A DNA stretch of 64,000 nt from Amycolatopsis nivea (GCF_004522235.1 NZ_SDLT01000039.1:34964-98963); one strand, 5' to 3'; numbered from the stretch's first letter, positions 41,542 through 51,769 are shown. Numbers and translations are program-made. The notes: generated by a model not told the origin, from the sequence alone.

Positions 41542-41697
41542 CCGGTCCTCCTCTCCGTCGGGTCCGGCGGGTGTCCGGACGCGAGACATCATGGCGGACC
41601 CCACCGACAAAAACCGGCACCCGCGGTCGCGCTGCGTAGCTGACCTGCGACTTTCCAGATTCGAGGCTGGGCGTGTCCGCGGCGGACCTGATCGGCT

Positions 41698-41713
41698 TCG
41701 TACACACGTTCGA
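41698..41713. promoter_or_regulatory. SOS (LexA) box
   Basis: TCGTACACACGTTCGA matches the actinobacterial LexA consensus TCGAAC-N4-GTTCGA at 11 of 12 fixed positions. It lies 57 bases before the sbcD start and in the shared control region of rmuC. Confidence 0.65.
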
Positions 41714-41757
41714 GTGGGGTACCGGCGTGCCTCCCCGATTTCGTCGGGGTCTGCTCC

Positions 41758-41763
41758 TAACGT
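41758..41763 (+). promoter_or_regulatory. -10 hexamer of sbcD
   Basis: TAACGT ends 7 bases before GTG 41771, the spacing of a leaderless start. The SOS box lies 44 bases upstream of it, so LexA bound there would cover the -35 side of the promoter. Confidence 0.45.
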
Positions 41764-41770
41764 GGTCGCC

Positions 41771-42925
41771 GTGAGAGTCCTCCATACCTCTGATTGGCAC
41801 GTCGGCCGCACGTTCCACGGTGCCGATCTGCTTACCGAACAGGAGGCCGCCCTCACGCACATCGCCGAACTCGTCGACCGCGAGTCGGTCGACGTCGTGG
41901 TGGTGGCCGGTGACATCTACGACCGAGCGGTGCCGTCCGCCGAAGCTGTCCGCGTCGCCACGGCCGCGATGACCCGTATTCGCCGGGCCGGCGCGGAACT
42001 CGTGGTCACGCCTGGCAACCACGATTCGGCCGCGCGGCTGGGCGCGTTCGCCGAATTCGCGGCGGCGGGCGGGCTGCACGTCCGCGCGACCGTCGAAGGC
42101 ATCGCGGAACCCGTTGTGCTGCACGACGAACACGGCGCTGTCGCGTTCTACGGCATCCCGTATCTCGAACCCGAGCCGTCGCGGCACGCCTTGGGCGTGC
42201 CGGAGGCGCGCGGCCACACCGGCGTGCTCGGCGAGGCGATGCGGCGTGTGCGGGACGACCTGGCCAGTCGTCCGGAGACTCGGTCCGTAGTGCTGGCACA
42301 CGCTTTCGTCACCGGCGGCGAGGCCAGTGAATCGGAACGAACCATCGCGGTGGGCGGAGTCGAGCAGGTTCCCGGCTCGGTGTTCGACGGCGTGGACTAC
42401 GTCGCGCTAGGGCACCTGCACGGACCGCAGACGCTCGCGGAACACCTCCGGTACTCCGGAAGTCCGCTGGCGTACTCGTTTTCCGAAGCGCGGCAACGGA
42501 AATCGGTATGGTTCGTGGATCTCGACGCCACCGGCCTGGCCGAGGTCCGCAGGCACGAGCTGCCGGTGCCGCGCCCGCTCGCGACGCTCTCCGGTGAACT
42601 CGCCGCTTTGCTCGATGACCCGGAACACGAGCAATGGCGCGAGCATTTCCTCTCGATCACGGTCACCGACCGAGTGCGCCCGATCGATGCGATGCGGTTG
42701 CTGCAGGACCGTTTTCCGTATGCAGTGCACATGGATTGGCGGCCCGACGGCGGGGTCGCCGGCACCGAACTGAAGTACGCCGAGGCGGTGCGCGGGCGCA
42801 GCGACATCGAGATCGCGCGCAGCTTCCTCGACGATTGCCGGGGTGCTCCGCCGACCGAACGCGAGGAGCGGCTCGTGCACCTGGCGCTCGAAGCAGCGAA
42901 CCGGGCGGCGGTGGAGAAGCTGTGA
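41771..42925 (+). CDS. sbcD: exonuclease subunit SbcD (Mre11-like)
   Basis: 384 residues from GTG 41771, supported by a -10 hexamer placed for a leaderless start. It is a calcineurin-like phosphoesterase with all metal motifs: LHTSDWHVGRTFHG, VVVVAGDIYDRAVPS, VTPGNHDSAARLG, VVLAHAFVTGG and VDYVALGHLHGPQ. With SbcC it forms the ATP-dependent nuclease that cleaves hairpins and protein-blocked DNA ends. Its stop overlaps the sbcC start (GTGA). Confidence 0.95.
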   Translation: MRVLHTSDWHVGRTFHGADLLTEQEAALTHIAELVDRESVDVVVVAGDIYDRAVPSAEAVRVATAAMTRIRRAGAELVVTPGNHDSAARLGAFAEFAAAGGLHVRATVEGIAEPVVLHDEHGAVAFYGIPYLEPEPSRHALGVPEARGHTGVLGEAMRRVRDDLASRPETRSVVLAHAFVTGGEASESERTIAVGGVEQVPGSVFDGVDYVALGHLHGPQTLAEHLRYSGSPLAYSFSEARQRKSVWFVDLDATGLAEVRRHELPVPRPLATLSGELAALLDDPEHEQWREHFLSITVTDRVRPIDAMRLLQDRFPYAVHMDWRPDGGVAGTELKYAEAVRGRSDIEIARSFLDDCRGAPPTEREERLVHLALEAANRAAVEKL

Positions 42926-45885
42926 GACTGCATCTGCTGGAGGTGGAAGCTTTCGGCCCCTACTCGGGGCGGGAGGTGGTGGACTTCGATGCCCTTGGCG
43001 CCGACGGTCTCTTCCTTCTCCACGGCGACACCGGAGCGGGCAAGACCACGCTGCTCGACGCGATCGCGTTCGCGTTGTTCGGCGTGGTGCCGGGCGCGCG
43101 CGGCGACGTCAAGCGGTTGCGATGCGATCTCGCCGAACCGGATCGGCAGACCGAGGTCGTGCTGGAGCTGACCGTGCAGGGTCAGCGGTTGCGGATCGTG
43201 CGCAGCCCGGAGTACCAGCGGCCGAAGAAACGCGGCGACGGATTCACCACGCAGCAGGCCCGGGTTTCGCTGACCTGGGTCGGCGAACCGCCCGCCGGGC
43301 TGCCGCCGGACGGGAGCATCCGCATCGACGAGGTGGCGCGCACCGTCGAGCGGCTGCTGGGCATGACTGCACCGCAGTTCTTCCAGGTTGTGCTGCTGCC
43401 GCAAGGAGAATTCGCGAAGTTCCTCCGCAGTGACACCACGGAGCGCGAGAAGCTGCTGGAGCGGCTTTTCGGCACCGAGCGGTTCTCCGACGTCGAACGC
43501 TGGTTCGCGGACCTTCGCGCGGAACGCGGCCGTGCGCTGGAAAAGCGGCAGCAGGAGGTCCGCGAGCTGCTCGCCCGTTACGCCCAGGAAGCGCAGCAGG
43601 AGCCGCCGGAGGAAAAGCAGCCGGAGTGGGTCGAGGCGGTGCTGACCGAGATCGCCGCCCGGGCCGAGGCGGCGGAAACCGAGGCAGCGCAAGCACGTTC
43701 GGCAGCGAAGTCCGCTGAGGTCGCGCTGCGCGAGGCCGAAGAGGACGCGGAAAAGATCCGCCGGGTGCGCACCGCACACACCCGGCTGACTCAGATCGCC
43801 GAGCAGGCGACCGAACGTGCTGAGTGGACGGAAGAAATCGCAGCGGCCCGGCGCGCTGCCGCGGTGGTTCCCGAGGCCGAGCTGATGGACCGGCGCACGG
43901 CCGAGCTCGGCGACGCACAGGTACTGGTGGCCGATCGGATCCGAGATCTCGCCGACCTCGGTTTCGATGTGGTCGGGCTCGCGGTCGCGGACCTGCGCGA
44001 GCGCGCGGGCTCGGTTCGCGAGGAGGCGGGCGCTCTCGCCGAGTTGGCCGCGGAAGCCAACCAGCAGAAGAGCGACGAGCAACGTCGTGCGGAACGACAG
44101 AAAGCCGCGGAGAAAGCCGCCGAGCAAGTTGCAGGGCTTGCGGAGCGGTTGGCCGAGCTGCCCGGTCGGATCGCTGCTGCGCGCACTGAAGCGACGGTAG
44201 CCGGGGAAGCGGCGGCGAAGCTGGACGGCGCGAAATCCCGCGTCGAAGAGCTGACGGTACTCACTCGCGCGGCCGAGGAGTTGCCGCCAGCTGAAGCCAG
44301 AGTCGAGCGCGGCGAAGCGAAACTGCGCGAAGTGGTCGACGAGCACCAGGCGGCTCGGCAACGTCGGCTGGATCTCCGCGAACGCCGTCTCGACGGCATG
44401 GCAGCAGAGTTGGCTGCGGGCTTGGCCGAGGGAACGGCGTGCCCGGTGTGCGGGTCGGCCGACCATCCGGCACCGGCGAACCACGACGCGCCATTGGTGG
44501 ACGCGGCCGAAGAACGTGCCGCGGAAGAAGCCGAGCAGAAGGCGTCGGCGTTGCGCCAGCGAGTGGTGTCCGCGTTGGAAGAGGCCAAGGCACGAGTTGT
44601 CTTCCTGCGAGAACGTCTGGACGGACGCACTGCGGAGGAGGTCGCGACCGCGCTGACCGAAGCCAGGACGGTCGTCGCGGAACTCTCCGGAAAGGCGCAG
44701 CGCAAGGCTCAGTTGAACGCGAAGGTCGCTGAACTCGAGCGCGGTGCCGAGCAGTTGGCCGAACAGCGGCACCTCGCCGAACAGACGGTCACCGAGGCGA
44801 ACGGCGAGATCCGGGCGTTGGACGAACGGATGGCTGAACGCGAGCAGCGGCTGGTCGCGGGCCGGGGAGAGTTCCCGGACGTTCCCGCCCGGCGGCAGCA
44901 CCTGCTCACGTTCGCCGGCGCGCTCGACTTGGCGGCGGAGGCGCACACCGCGGTGTCGGGGGCGGAGGCTCGGCTCGCGGAGCAACGGGATTTGGTGGAG
45001 ATCTCGTTGCATGCCAAGGGGTTCGCAACCCTGGAGGAAATGCGCGCCGCCGTCCGGACCGACGAGCAGATCACGAAGCTCGAACAGGGTCTCGCCGAGG
45101 CGGAAGCGACTGCCGCCGGTGCGCGGGAGATGCTCGCGCAGCCGGAACTGTTCGGGATCTCACCGGACGACGCGGTAGAAGTTGCGCTGCTGGCGGAGCG
45201 GGCGAAGGAGACGCGGGCTCGGGCGGATACCGCTTTTGCCGCGCAACAAGCGGTTTCGGCGCAGCATCGCGAACTGGTGAAGCTGGCCGGAAGGTTGAGC
45301 AAGGCGCTGTCGGAGCTGGAGCCGTTGGAGGAGGAATACGCCGAACTCCGCGCACTGTCCGAAGTGGTCAACGGACGAGGGCAGAACGCGCGGAAGATGT
45401 CGCTGCGCTCGTATGTCCTGGCTGCTCGGCTGGAAGAGGTCGCGCTCGCGGCGACCGCGCGGTTGCGGACCATGAGCCAGGGCCGCTACTCGTTCGTGCA
45501 CTCGGACGCGGCCGGCGCGCGCGGCACGAGGGGCGGCCTCGGCCTCGACGTGCTGGACGACTACTCCGGTGCCGTGCGCCCAGCGAAAACCCTGTCGGGC
45601 GGCGAGTCGTTCCTCGCGTCGTTGTCGCTCGCGCTGGGGCTGGCCGATGTGGTGGCAGGCGAAACCGGCGGTGCGCTGCTCGACACTCTCTTCGTGGACG
45701 AGGGTTTCGGCACCCTGGACGCCGAAACCCTGGACGTGGTGATGAACATCCTCGACGAACTCCGCGCCGGCGGACGCGTGGTGGGCCTGGTGTCGCACGT
45801 CGAGGAACTCCGCCAGCGCATCCCCACGCGGCTGCGGGTGCGGAAGTCCCGCGCCGGGTCGAGGGTGGAGTTGCAGATGGCTTGA
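42922..45885 (+). CDS. sbcC: exonuclease subunit SbcC (Rad50-like SMC ATPase)
   Basis: 987 residues from GTG 42922. Walker A LLHGDTGAGKTTLLDA (Lys41), Q-loop LPQGEFAKFL, two long coiled coils (about residues 190-500 and 520-830) around the zinc hook CPVC (Cys507, Cys510), signature LSGGESFLASLSLALGL, Walker B LFVDEGFGTLD and H-loop VSHVEEL. Architecture and length are standard. Translationally coupled to sbcD; the pair is probably SOS-inducible through the box at 41698. The 3' end faces a repeat-rich spacer and the convergent ogt. Confidence 0.95.
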   Translation: MRLHLLEVEAFGPYSGREVVDFDALGADGLFLLHGDTGAGKTTLLDAIAFALFGVVPGARGDVKRLRCDLAEPDRQTEVVLELTVQGQRLRIVRSPEYQRPKKRGDGFTTQQARVSLTWVGEPPAGLPPDGSIRIDEVARTVERLLGMTAPQFFQVVLLPQGEFAKFLRSDTTEREKLLERLFGTERFSDVERWFADLRAERGRALEKRQQEVRELLARYAQEAQQEPPEEKQPEWVEAVLTEIAARAEAAETEAAQARSAAKSAEVALREAEEDAEKIRRVRTAHTRLTQIAEQATERAEWTEEIAAARRAAAVVPEAELMDRRTAELGDAQVLVADRIRDLADLGFDVVGLAVADLRERAGSVREEAGALAELAAEANQQKSDEQRRAERQKAAEKAAEQVAGLAERLAELPGRIAAARTEATVAGEAAAKLDGAKSRVEELTVLTRAAEELPPAEARVERGEAKLREVVDEHQAARQRRLDLRERRLDGMAAELAAGLAEGTACPVCGSADHPAPANHDAPLVDAAEERAAEEAEQKASALRQRVVSALEEAKARVVFLRERLDGRTAEEVATALTEARTVVAELSGKAQRKAQLNAKVAELERGAEQLAEQRHLAEQTVTEANGEIRALDERMAEREQRLVAGRGEFPDVPARRQHLLTFAGALDLAAEAHTAVSGAEARLAEQRDLVEISLHAKGFATLEEMRAAVRTDEQITKLEQGLAEAEATAAGAREMLAQPELFGISPDDAVEVALLAERAKETRARADTAFAAQQAVSAQHRELVKLAGRLSKALSELEPLEEEYAELRALSEVVNGRGQNARKMSLRSYVLAARLEEVALAATARLRTMSQGRYSFVHSDAAGARGTRGGLGLDVLDDYSGAVRPAKTLSGGESFLASLSLALGLADVVAGETGGALLDTLFVDEGFGTLDAETLDVVMNILDELRAGGRVVGLVSHVEELRQRIPTRLRVRKSRAGSRVELQMA

Positions 45886-46287
45886 CGAGAGCAGGCCCGG
45901 TGCCTCGACCACGCTCGCCGCGTCGGCTAACCCGGCCGAGCGGCCTGGCCCGGCGAACCCGGCGCAGCTGATCGGCGAACTCGATCCGACCGAGCCACTC
46001 CAGCCCAGCCGACGAGCGAGCGCGGCCCGGTCGACCGGCGAACCTGGCCCGGCGAACCCGGCCCGGCCGACCAGCGGGCCTGGCCCGGCGCGCACCCGGC
46101 CCAGTTGACCGGAGAACTCGATCCAACCGCGCCAATCCAGTCCGGCTGAGCAGCGAACCCAGCCGAGCGGCCGACCCAGCCAACCCGGCTCAGCTGGCCA
46201 CCGAACTCGGCCCGGCGAACTGGGCTCAGCCGACCAGCGAACGCGGCTCAGCGAACTCGACCCGACCGAGCCAACCCGCGCGGGCCG
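45886..46287. repeat. degenerate repeats between sbcC and ogt
   Basis: No gene is seen. A 35-38 base unit containing GAACTCGATCC(G/A)ACCG(A/C)GCCA occurs at 45973, 46109 and 46251. Between these lie many copies of CCGGCCCGGC and GCGAAC(C/T)CGG. Period is about 136-142 bases. Confidence 0.65.
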
Positions 46288-46791
46288 TCAGGCGGCCTCT
46301 TCGTGGTGCAACAGCCACCGCTTAGCCGGCACGCCCCAGCGGAAGTTGCCGATCGCTCCGCCGGTCCGCACGACGCGGTGGCAAGGTACGAACAGGGCCG
46401 CCGCGTTGCGGGCGCAGGCGGTTGCTGCGGCGCGGACCGCGGAGGGGTTGCCGGATAGGGCGGCGTACTCCGCGTAGCTCACTGGGCTGCCTGCTGGGAC
46501 CTTGCGCAGCATCTCCCACGCGTGCTCGCGGAACGGGCCGGAGCGTTGGCGTACCTCGATGTCGGCGACGGCGTCGAGGTCGCCGCCGTGGTAGCGGCGG
46601 ATTGCGGTCGTCACCGGGCCAAGGTCGCGGCGTTCGGTCAGGGTCGCCGGGGTCAGGGACGGCGAGATGAGGGGCGTCAACTCGGCGACGTCGGCGGTCC
46701 AGCCGGAGGCCAGGACGGCGCCGTCGCCGGTCACTACTGCGGTGAACGGGCCGATGCGGGTGTCCAAAGTGGACCAGAAGGCGGTGGGCAC
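46288..46791 (-). CDS. ogt: methylated-DNA-protein-cysteine methyltransferase
   Basis: 167 residues. C-terminal alkyltransferase domain with PAGSPVSYAEYAALSGNPSA, AVRAAATACARNAAALFVPC and the methyl-acceptor Cys137 in PCHRVVRTGG. The N-terminal half is a ribonuclease H-like domain of usual size. It removes O6-alkyl groups from guanine by suicide transfer. It starts 13 bases after the ada-alkA stop, the same arrangement as alkA-ogt in M. tuberculosis (Rv1317c-Rv1316c). Confidence 0.93.
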   Translation of the reverse strand: MPTAFWSTLDTRIGPFTAVVTGDGAVLASGWTADVAELTPLISPSLTPATLTERRDLGPVTTAIRRYHGGDLDAVADIEVRQRSGPFREHAWEMLRKVPAGSPVSYAEYAALSGNPSAVRAAATACARNAAALFVPCHRVVRTGGAIGNFRWGVPAKRWLLHHEEAA

Positions 46792-46804
46792 GAGGAAAGT
46801 CTCC

Positions 46805-48214
46805 TTAAACGGTCACGGAACTGAGATACCGGCTGGCGTACGAGCTCCACGGCTGCCAGCCGCGTGCGGACGTCGCCAGGTCGATGCCCAGCTCGGCCGC
46901 GCCGTGGCGGACGGCTGGGTCGGCGGTCAACAGGACGTCGGGGGCGCCGAGCAGGCGCATCACGACGTAGTCGGCGGTGGCGGGATCGACGCCGGTCGCG
47001 AGCATTTCGGCGCGGAGTTCGTCGGCGTCCCGGCCTACGTGCAGGTCCAGTTCACCGGCGACGATTGTCGCGGCGACCTTCTTGACCAGCGGTTTCACAT
47101 CGGCCTCGGCGATGGCGGACGGGGTCGGGAAAAGGGTCGTCAGGGTGTCCATGGGCGGGTCGGCGGGCGGGACGGGCTCGCCGAGGGCGACAACGTCGGT
47201 CACGTCTTCGCCGAGCAGGGTGCGGAGCAGGACTTCCGGGCCGTCGACGGCGCCTGGCACGCGGATGCCTGGAACGGCGGCGACCAGCGGGGCCAAGGCC
47301 TCGTCGGCGGAGAGCACGCGCGAGACGGCTTCCGGGTCGGCGTCCAGGTCCAGCAGGCGTCGTACGCGGCTGACGGCGCTGCTCAGGTCGCGCAGGTCCG
47401 AGAGCGCTAGGTCGCACTGCACATAGCCAGCGCGCGGGCTGACCCACACTGACGCCGGGCCGTGCGGGAGGCGCAAGGTGCGGCCGTAACCGTCCTCGGA
47501 GACGGCTTCGATGCCTGGCAGCGCCCGCGAGGCGTGGTAGCCCAGCACGCCCGCGGCGTCGAACGGGGCGCGGAACGGCAGGCGAAGGCTGAGCCGCGTC
47601 GCGCCGCTGGGTTCGTTGCGGTTTCCGCGGCGGAGCGAAGCCGCGCGCAGCTGCGACGGGGTTGTCGCGAACACCTCGCGGATTGTTTCGTTGAACTGCC
47701 GGATGCTGGAGAACCCGGCCGCGAACGCGACGTCGGTGAGCGGCAGCTGCGACATCTCGATCAACAAGCGCGCCGAGTGGGCTCGATGAGCTCGGGCTAG
47801 GCGGATCGGGCCCGCGCCCAGTTCGGCGGTCAGCACCCGTCCGAGCTGGCGTTCCGAGTAGCCGAGTTGACGGGCCAAGCCGGGCACGCCTTCGCGCTCG
47901 ACCAGGCCGTCCGAGATCAGCCGCATCGCGCGGGCGGCCAGGTCGGCGCGTACGTTCCAGTCCGGCGAACCGGGGACCGCGTCCGGCAGGCAGCGGCGGC
48001 AAGCGCGGAAACCACCGGCTTGTGCGGCGGCCGAAGTCGGGTAAAAGCGGACGTTTTGCGCCTTCGGCGTGAGCGCCGGGCAGGACGGGCGGCAGTAGAT
48101 GCCCGTGGTGCGCACCGCCATGATGAACTGGCCATCGAACCGCTGGTCGCGGGCGGTCACCGCGCGGTAGCAGCGCTCGGTGTCGCGCCAGATCGGAATG
48201 GTCGAGGTAGCCAT
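46805..48214 (-). CDS. alkA: Ada regulator fused to AlkA DNA glycosylase
   Basis: 469 residues from ATG 48214; the longer upstream frame has no support. Three modules: an Ada-type zinc domain (Cys41, Cys45, Cys72, Cys75; GIYCRPSCPAL and RACRRC), with Cys41 the methyl-phosphotriester acceptor; an AraC-type helix-turn-helix (about 90-190, LARQLGYSERQLGRVL and VAFAAGFSSIRQFNETIREV); and an AlkA domain (about 205-460) ending in VMRLLGAPDVLLTADPAV. It senses methylation damage, activates its operon with ogt and excises 3-alkylpurines. Divergent from ychF. Confidence 0.92.
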   Translation of the reverse strand: MATSTIPIWRDTERCYRAVTARDQRFDGQFIMAVRTTGIYCRPSCPALTPKAQNVRFYPTSAAAQAGGFRACRRCLPDAVPGSPDWNVRADLAARAMRLISDGLVEREGVPGLARQLGYSERQLGRVLTAELGAGPIRLARAHRAHSARLLIEMSQLPLTDVAFAAGFSSIRQFNETIREVFATTPSQLRAASLRRGNRNEPSGATRLSLRLPFRAPFDAAGVLGYHASRALPGIEAVSEDGYGRTLRLPHGPASVWVSPRAGYVQCDLALSDLRDLSSAVSRVRRLLDLDADPEAVSRVLSADEALAPLVAAVPGIRVPGAVDGPEVLLRTLLGEDVTDVVALGEPVPPADPPMDTLTTLFPTPSAIAEADVKPLVKKVAATIVAGELDLHVGRDADELRAEMLATGVDPATADYVVMRLLGAPDVLLTADPAVRHGAAELGIDLATSARGWQPWSSYASRYLSSVTV

Positions 48215-48302
48215 GCGGTCGATGATGCCAGCAGGTGAGAGCCCTGACTGGCGGAAAACCGACACGACGTTACCGGGTCGGCGACGGTCCGCGCGCAGCA
48301 CG

Positions 48303-48308
48303 TAGACT
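48303..48308 (+). promoter_or_regulatory. -10 hexamer of ychF
   Basis: TAGACT ends 8 bases before GTG 48317, suggesting a leaderless or nearly leaderless ychF transcript. Confidence 0.4.
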
Positions 48309-48316
48309 TACCGGCC

Positions 48317-49399
<1,083 letters not shown>

Positions 49400-49446
49400 C
49401 CTGGTTCGCGGCTGAGCACGGGCGCGAAATTGTCGGTCCTGGTTCG

Positions 49447-49452
49447 TAGGAT
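49447..49452 (+). promoter_or_regulatory. -10 hexamer for the 188-residue protein
   Basis: TAGGAT ends 6 bases before ATG 49459, again the spacing of a leaderless start. Confidence 0.4.
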
Positions 49453-49458
49453 CGGCCT

Positions 49459-50025
49459 ATGCCCGTGCTCTTCACCCCGTCCTTGCCGGATCGCGCAGAC
49501 GGAGGCCGTCTTGGTGGTGCGCCGCCCGTTGCGATCGAGGCGCATCCGCTCTTAGCGACCCACCGCTATCTGCTGACTGTTCCCGCGGCTCCCTGGGCGC
49601 TCGGCTACGAGGTTTCCGTGGTGCTGCGCAACGGATTCGACATCGGCGACATCCAGTACCCGGACATGGCGATGCGTGCGCTGGTGCACCCGCCCTCGCC
49701 GCGCGGGGAGCGGGCCGAGCTGGGGTGGCCCGGGCTTCGCTCGGCGGCGCTCTCCGAGATGCCTGATGAGGAAGACTCGATCGCGCTCGTCCAGTTCGGG
49801 GACGAGCCGGTGCTGATTCAAGACGAGCCGAGCTACGCCGACGCCGTACGTGCCGACGGGCATCAGTTTCTCTTCCAGGTCAACGAAGAAGGCTGGCCGG
49901 TCGAGGGTGAGCTCAAGGACGTCGTCGAGGAGTATCTCTGGGGCTACGGGTCGGTCTACTTCTACGGCACTCGGGGATCCGATGGGATCGTGCGGGAGGT
50001 GGTCGCGGGGTTCATCGACTTCTGA
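49459..50025 (+). CDS. hypothetical protein, 188 residues
   Basis: Start ATG 49459 is supported by the TAGGAT -10 hexamer 6 bases upstream. The product is soluble with no signal peptide. It is rich in acidic and aromatic residues, with a central SALSEMPDEEDSIALVQFGD-like stretch and a C-terminal LKDVVEEYLWGYGSVYFYGT. The pattern (GDEPVLIQDEPSYADAVRAD, HQFLFQVNEEGWP) resembles DUF1963-type proteins, which carry W/D-rich beta repeats and a terminal Gly-Gly-Tyr motif, but the match is partial. It is followed by a terminator hairpin. Confidence 0.68.
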   Translation: MPVLFTPSLPDRADGGRLGGAPPVAIEAHPLLATHRYLLTVPAAPWALGYEVSVVLRNGFDIGDIQYPDMAMRALVHPPSPRGERAELGWPGLRSAALSEMPDEEDSIALVQFGDEPVLIQDEPSYADAVRADGHQFLFQVNEEGWPVEGELKDVVEEYLWGYGSVYFYGTRGSDGIVREVVAGFIDF

Positions 50026-50030
50026 CGAAC

Positions 50031-50062
50031 CGGTCTCGGCAGGAGAAGACCCGCCGAGACCG
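50031..50062. terminator. hairpin terminator
   Basis: Perfect 10-base arms CGGTCTCGGC and GCCGAGACCG, 12-base loop, between convergent genes ending at 50025 and 50084. Confidence 0.75.
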
Positions 50063-50083
50063 AGACCGAAACCAGGCCGAGGT

Positions 50084-50674
50084 TCAGTTCAGCTCGGCAA
50101 CACTCGGCACGACAACGCCGTAAAGATCCCCGATGGTCGCCAAAGCGCTGTTGTGCAGCTGATCCGCGCTGACTTCCCCAGCAGGAGTCGGCAACGGACG
50201 GGTGGCGCAGGCGTCGGCGACGACGGTCGGATGGTTGCCGCGCAGGAACGCGCCTTCGGTGGTGAACGTGACGCACATGTTGGTCATGAACCCGGCGATC
50301 ACCACGTTCTTGTGCCCGGCTTCGTCAACCAGCGAACCCAGGTCGGTGTTCACGAAGGAGTTCGGCGCGCCCTTGACGACGACCGGTTCGCCTTCGACCG
50401 GGGCGACGTCCGAGTGGATGCTGCCGATCTCGGCTCGGACGTCGTACGGCGTGCCCTCGCCGCTGTCGTGGACGACGTGGATCACCTTCGCGCGGGCGGC
50501 GCGGGCTTTGGCGAGCAACTGCCGAGCCGCGGTCAGCGCCGGACGCCAGCCTTCCAGCTCCATCACGCCGCGGGTGTAGGTGTTCTGGTAGTCGACCAGG
50601 ATCAGCGTCGCGTCGGCCAGCGTTGCCGGGGTCTGGTCGAGACCGTTCAGCTCCCGCAGCGTTTTCCTTGCCAT
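50084..50674 (-). CDS. isochorismatase-like cysteine hydrolase
   Basis: 196 residues. The cysteine hydrolase triad is complete: Asp28 in ILVDYQNTY, Lys101 in VVVKGAPNSF and Cys134 in GFMTNMCVTFTTEGAF, with the cis-peptide motif preceding the cysteine. Members hydrolyse isochorismate, nicotinamide or related amides; nothing here fixes the substrate. The divergent GlxA-type AraC regulator is likely its controller (102 bases between starts). Confidence 0.87.
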   Translation of the reverse strand: MARKTLRELNGLDQTPATLADATLILVDYQNTYTRGVMELEGWRPALTAARQLLAKARAARAKVIHVVHDSGEGTPYDVRAEIGSIHSDVAPVEGEPVVVKGAPNSFVNTDLGSLVDEAGHKNVVIAGFMTNMCVTFTTEGAFLRGNHPTVVADACATRPLPTPAGEVSADQLHNSALATIGDLYGVVVPSVAELN

Positions 50675-50776
50675 GGTGGGGTTTCCTCTCGTTTCCGTTC
50701 CGCACGACCGACGCTAGACTCGGCTTCGGATGTCGGCAATGACATGCAAAGCGCAGAAACCGACATGGGGGCGCGA

Positions 50777-51763
50777 ATGAAGAGACTGGTGGTCGTCGTT
50801 CTGTTCGACCGGATCGACCTGCTCGACGTGACCGGTCCCGCTGAGGTGTTTTCCTTGCTGCAGCGGGAAATGGACCGTCCGACGGGCTACGAGGTGGTGC
50901 TCGCCGCCGAGACGCTGGACCCGGTGACTACCTCGGCGGGAGTGCGCGTCTTGCCCGACGTGACGTTCGCTGAGCTGGGGAGAAAGGCGATCGACACGTT
51001 GATCGTGCCCGGTGCCGTGACGACGGGCGGCAAAGGCGAGGTCGTCGCTCAATGCGACCCGGCCGTGGTCGAGCAGGTGCGCAGACTGGCTGGGCGGACG
51101 CGCCGGGTGGCGTCCGTCTGCGTCGGCGCGCACATCCTGGCGGCGGCGGGGCTGCTCGACGGCAAACGCGCCACTACGCACTGGTCGACGGCCCGGCAGC
51201 TGGCCGCGGAGCATCCCGAGGTGACGGTCGACGCGGACCCGATCTTCATCCGCGACGGGTCCGTGTGGACGGGTGCCGGGCTGAGCGCCTGCCTCGATCT
51301 CGCGCTGGCGCTGGTAGCCGACGATTTCGGGCCGGAATCAGCCTCGCGGGTGGCTCGTCAGCTGGTGATGTTCCTGCGCCGGCCCGGCGGGCAGAGCCAG
51401 TTCAGCGTGTCGCTGGAACCCGCGTCCGCGACCCGGCGGGTCGACGAGCTGCGGCAGTACATCGCGGCCCACCTCGCCGATCCGCTGACGGTGTCCGACC
51501 TCGCCGCGCACGCGCATGTGACGGACCGCCAGATCACGCGCGTGTTCAAGGCGGAGCTGGGGATGACCCCTGCCGCCTACGTCGAGCACGCCAGGGTCGA
51601 GGCCGCGCGGCATCGCCTGGAGACGACCGACGAGACGTTGTCGCGGATCGCCGGGACGTGCGGGTTCGGCACGGTGTCGACGTTGAACCGGTCTTTCCGG
51701 CGGACGCTGAACACGACGCCCAGCGAGTACCGGGAGCGGTTCCGGATCGTCTCGACCGCCTGA
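50777..51763 (+). CDS. GlxA-family AraC transcription regulator
   Basis: 328 residues from ATG 50777 (GGGGGCG 5 bases upstream; ATG 50765 is in frame). N-terminal DJ-1/PfpI-like domain: FDRIDLLDVTGPAEVFSLLQ, IVPGAVTTGG and a nucleophile elbow SVCVGAHILAAAGLLDGKRA, then THW. The C-terminal AraC double helix-turn-helix contains LTVSDLAAHAHVTDRQITRV and RIAGTCGFGTVSTLNRSFRR. The DJ-1-like part is usually non-catalytic and senses a ligand. Divergent from the isochorismatase-like gene. Confidence 0.88.
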   Translation: MKRLVVVVLFDRIDLLDVTGPAEVFSLLQREMDRPTGYEVVLAAETLDPVTTSAGVRVLPDVTFAELGRKAIDTLIVPGAVTTGGKGEVVAQCDPAVVEQVRRLAGRTRRVASVCVGAHILAAAGLLDGKRATTHWSTARQLAAEHPEVTVDADPIFIRDGSVWTGAGLSACLDLALALVADDFGPESASRVARQLVMFLRRPGGQSQFSVSLEPASATRRVDELRQYIAAHLADPLTVSDLAAHAHVTDRQITRVFKAELGMTPAAYVEHARVEAARHRLETTDETLSRIAGTCGFGTVSTLNRSFRRTLNTTPSEYRERFRIVSTA

Positions 51764-51769
51764 CCCTCG

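Noticed and set aside
42397..45012. 871-residue open frame antisense to sbcD/sbcC
   Set aside because: It mirrors the coiled-coil codon pattern of sbcC and has no domain. sbcDC is certain.
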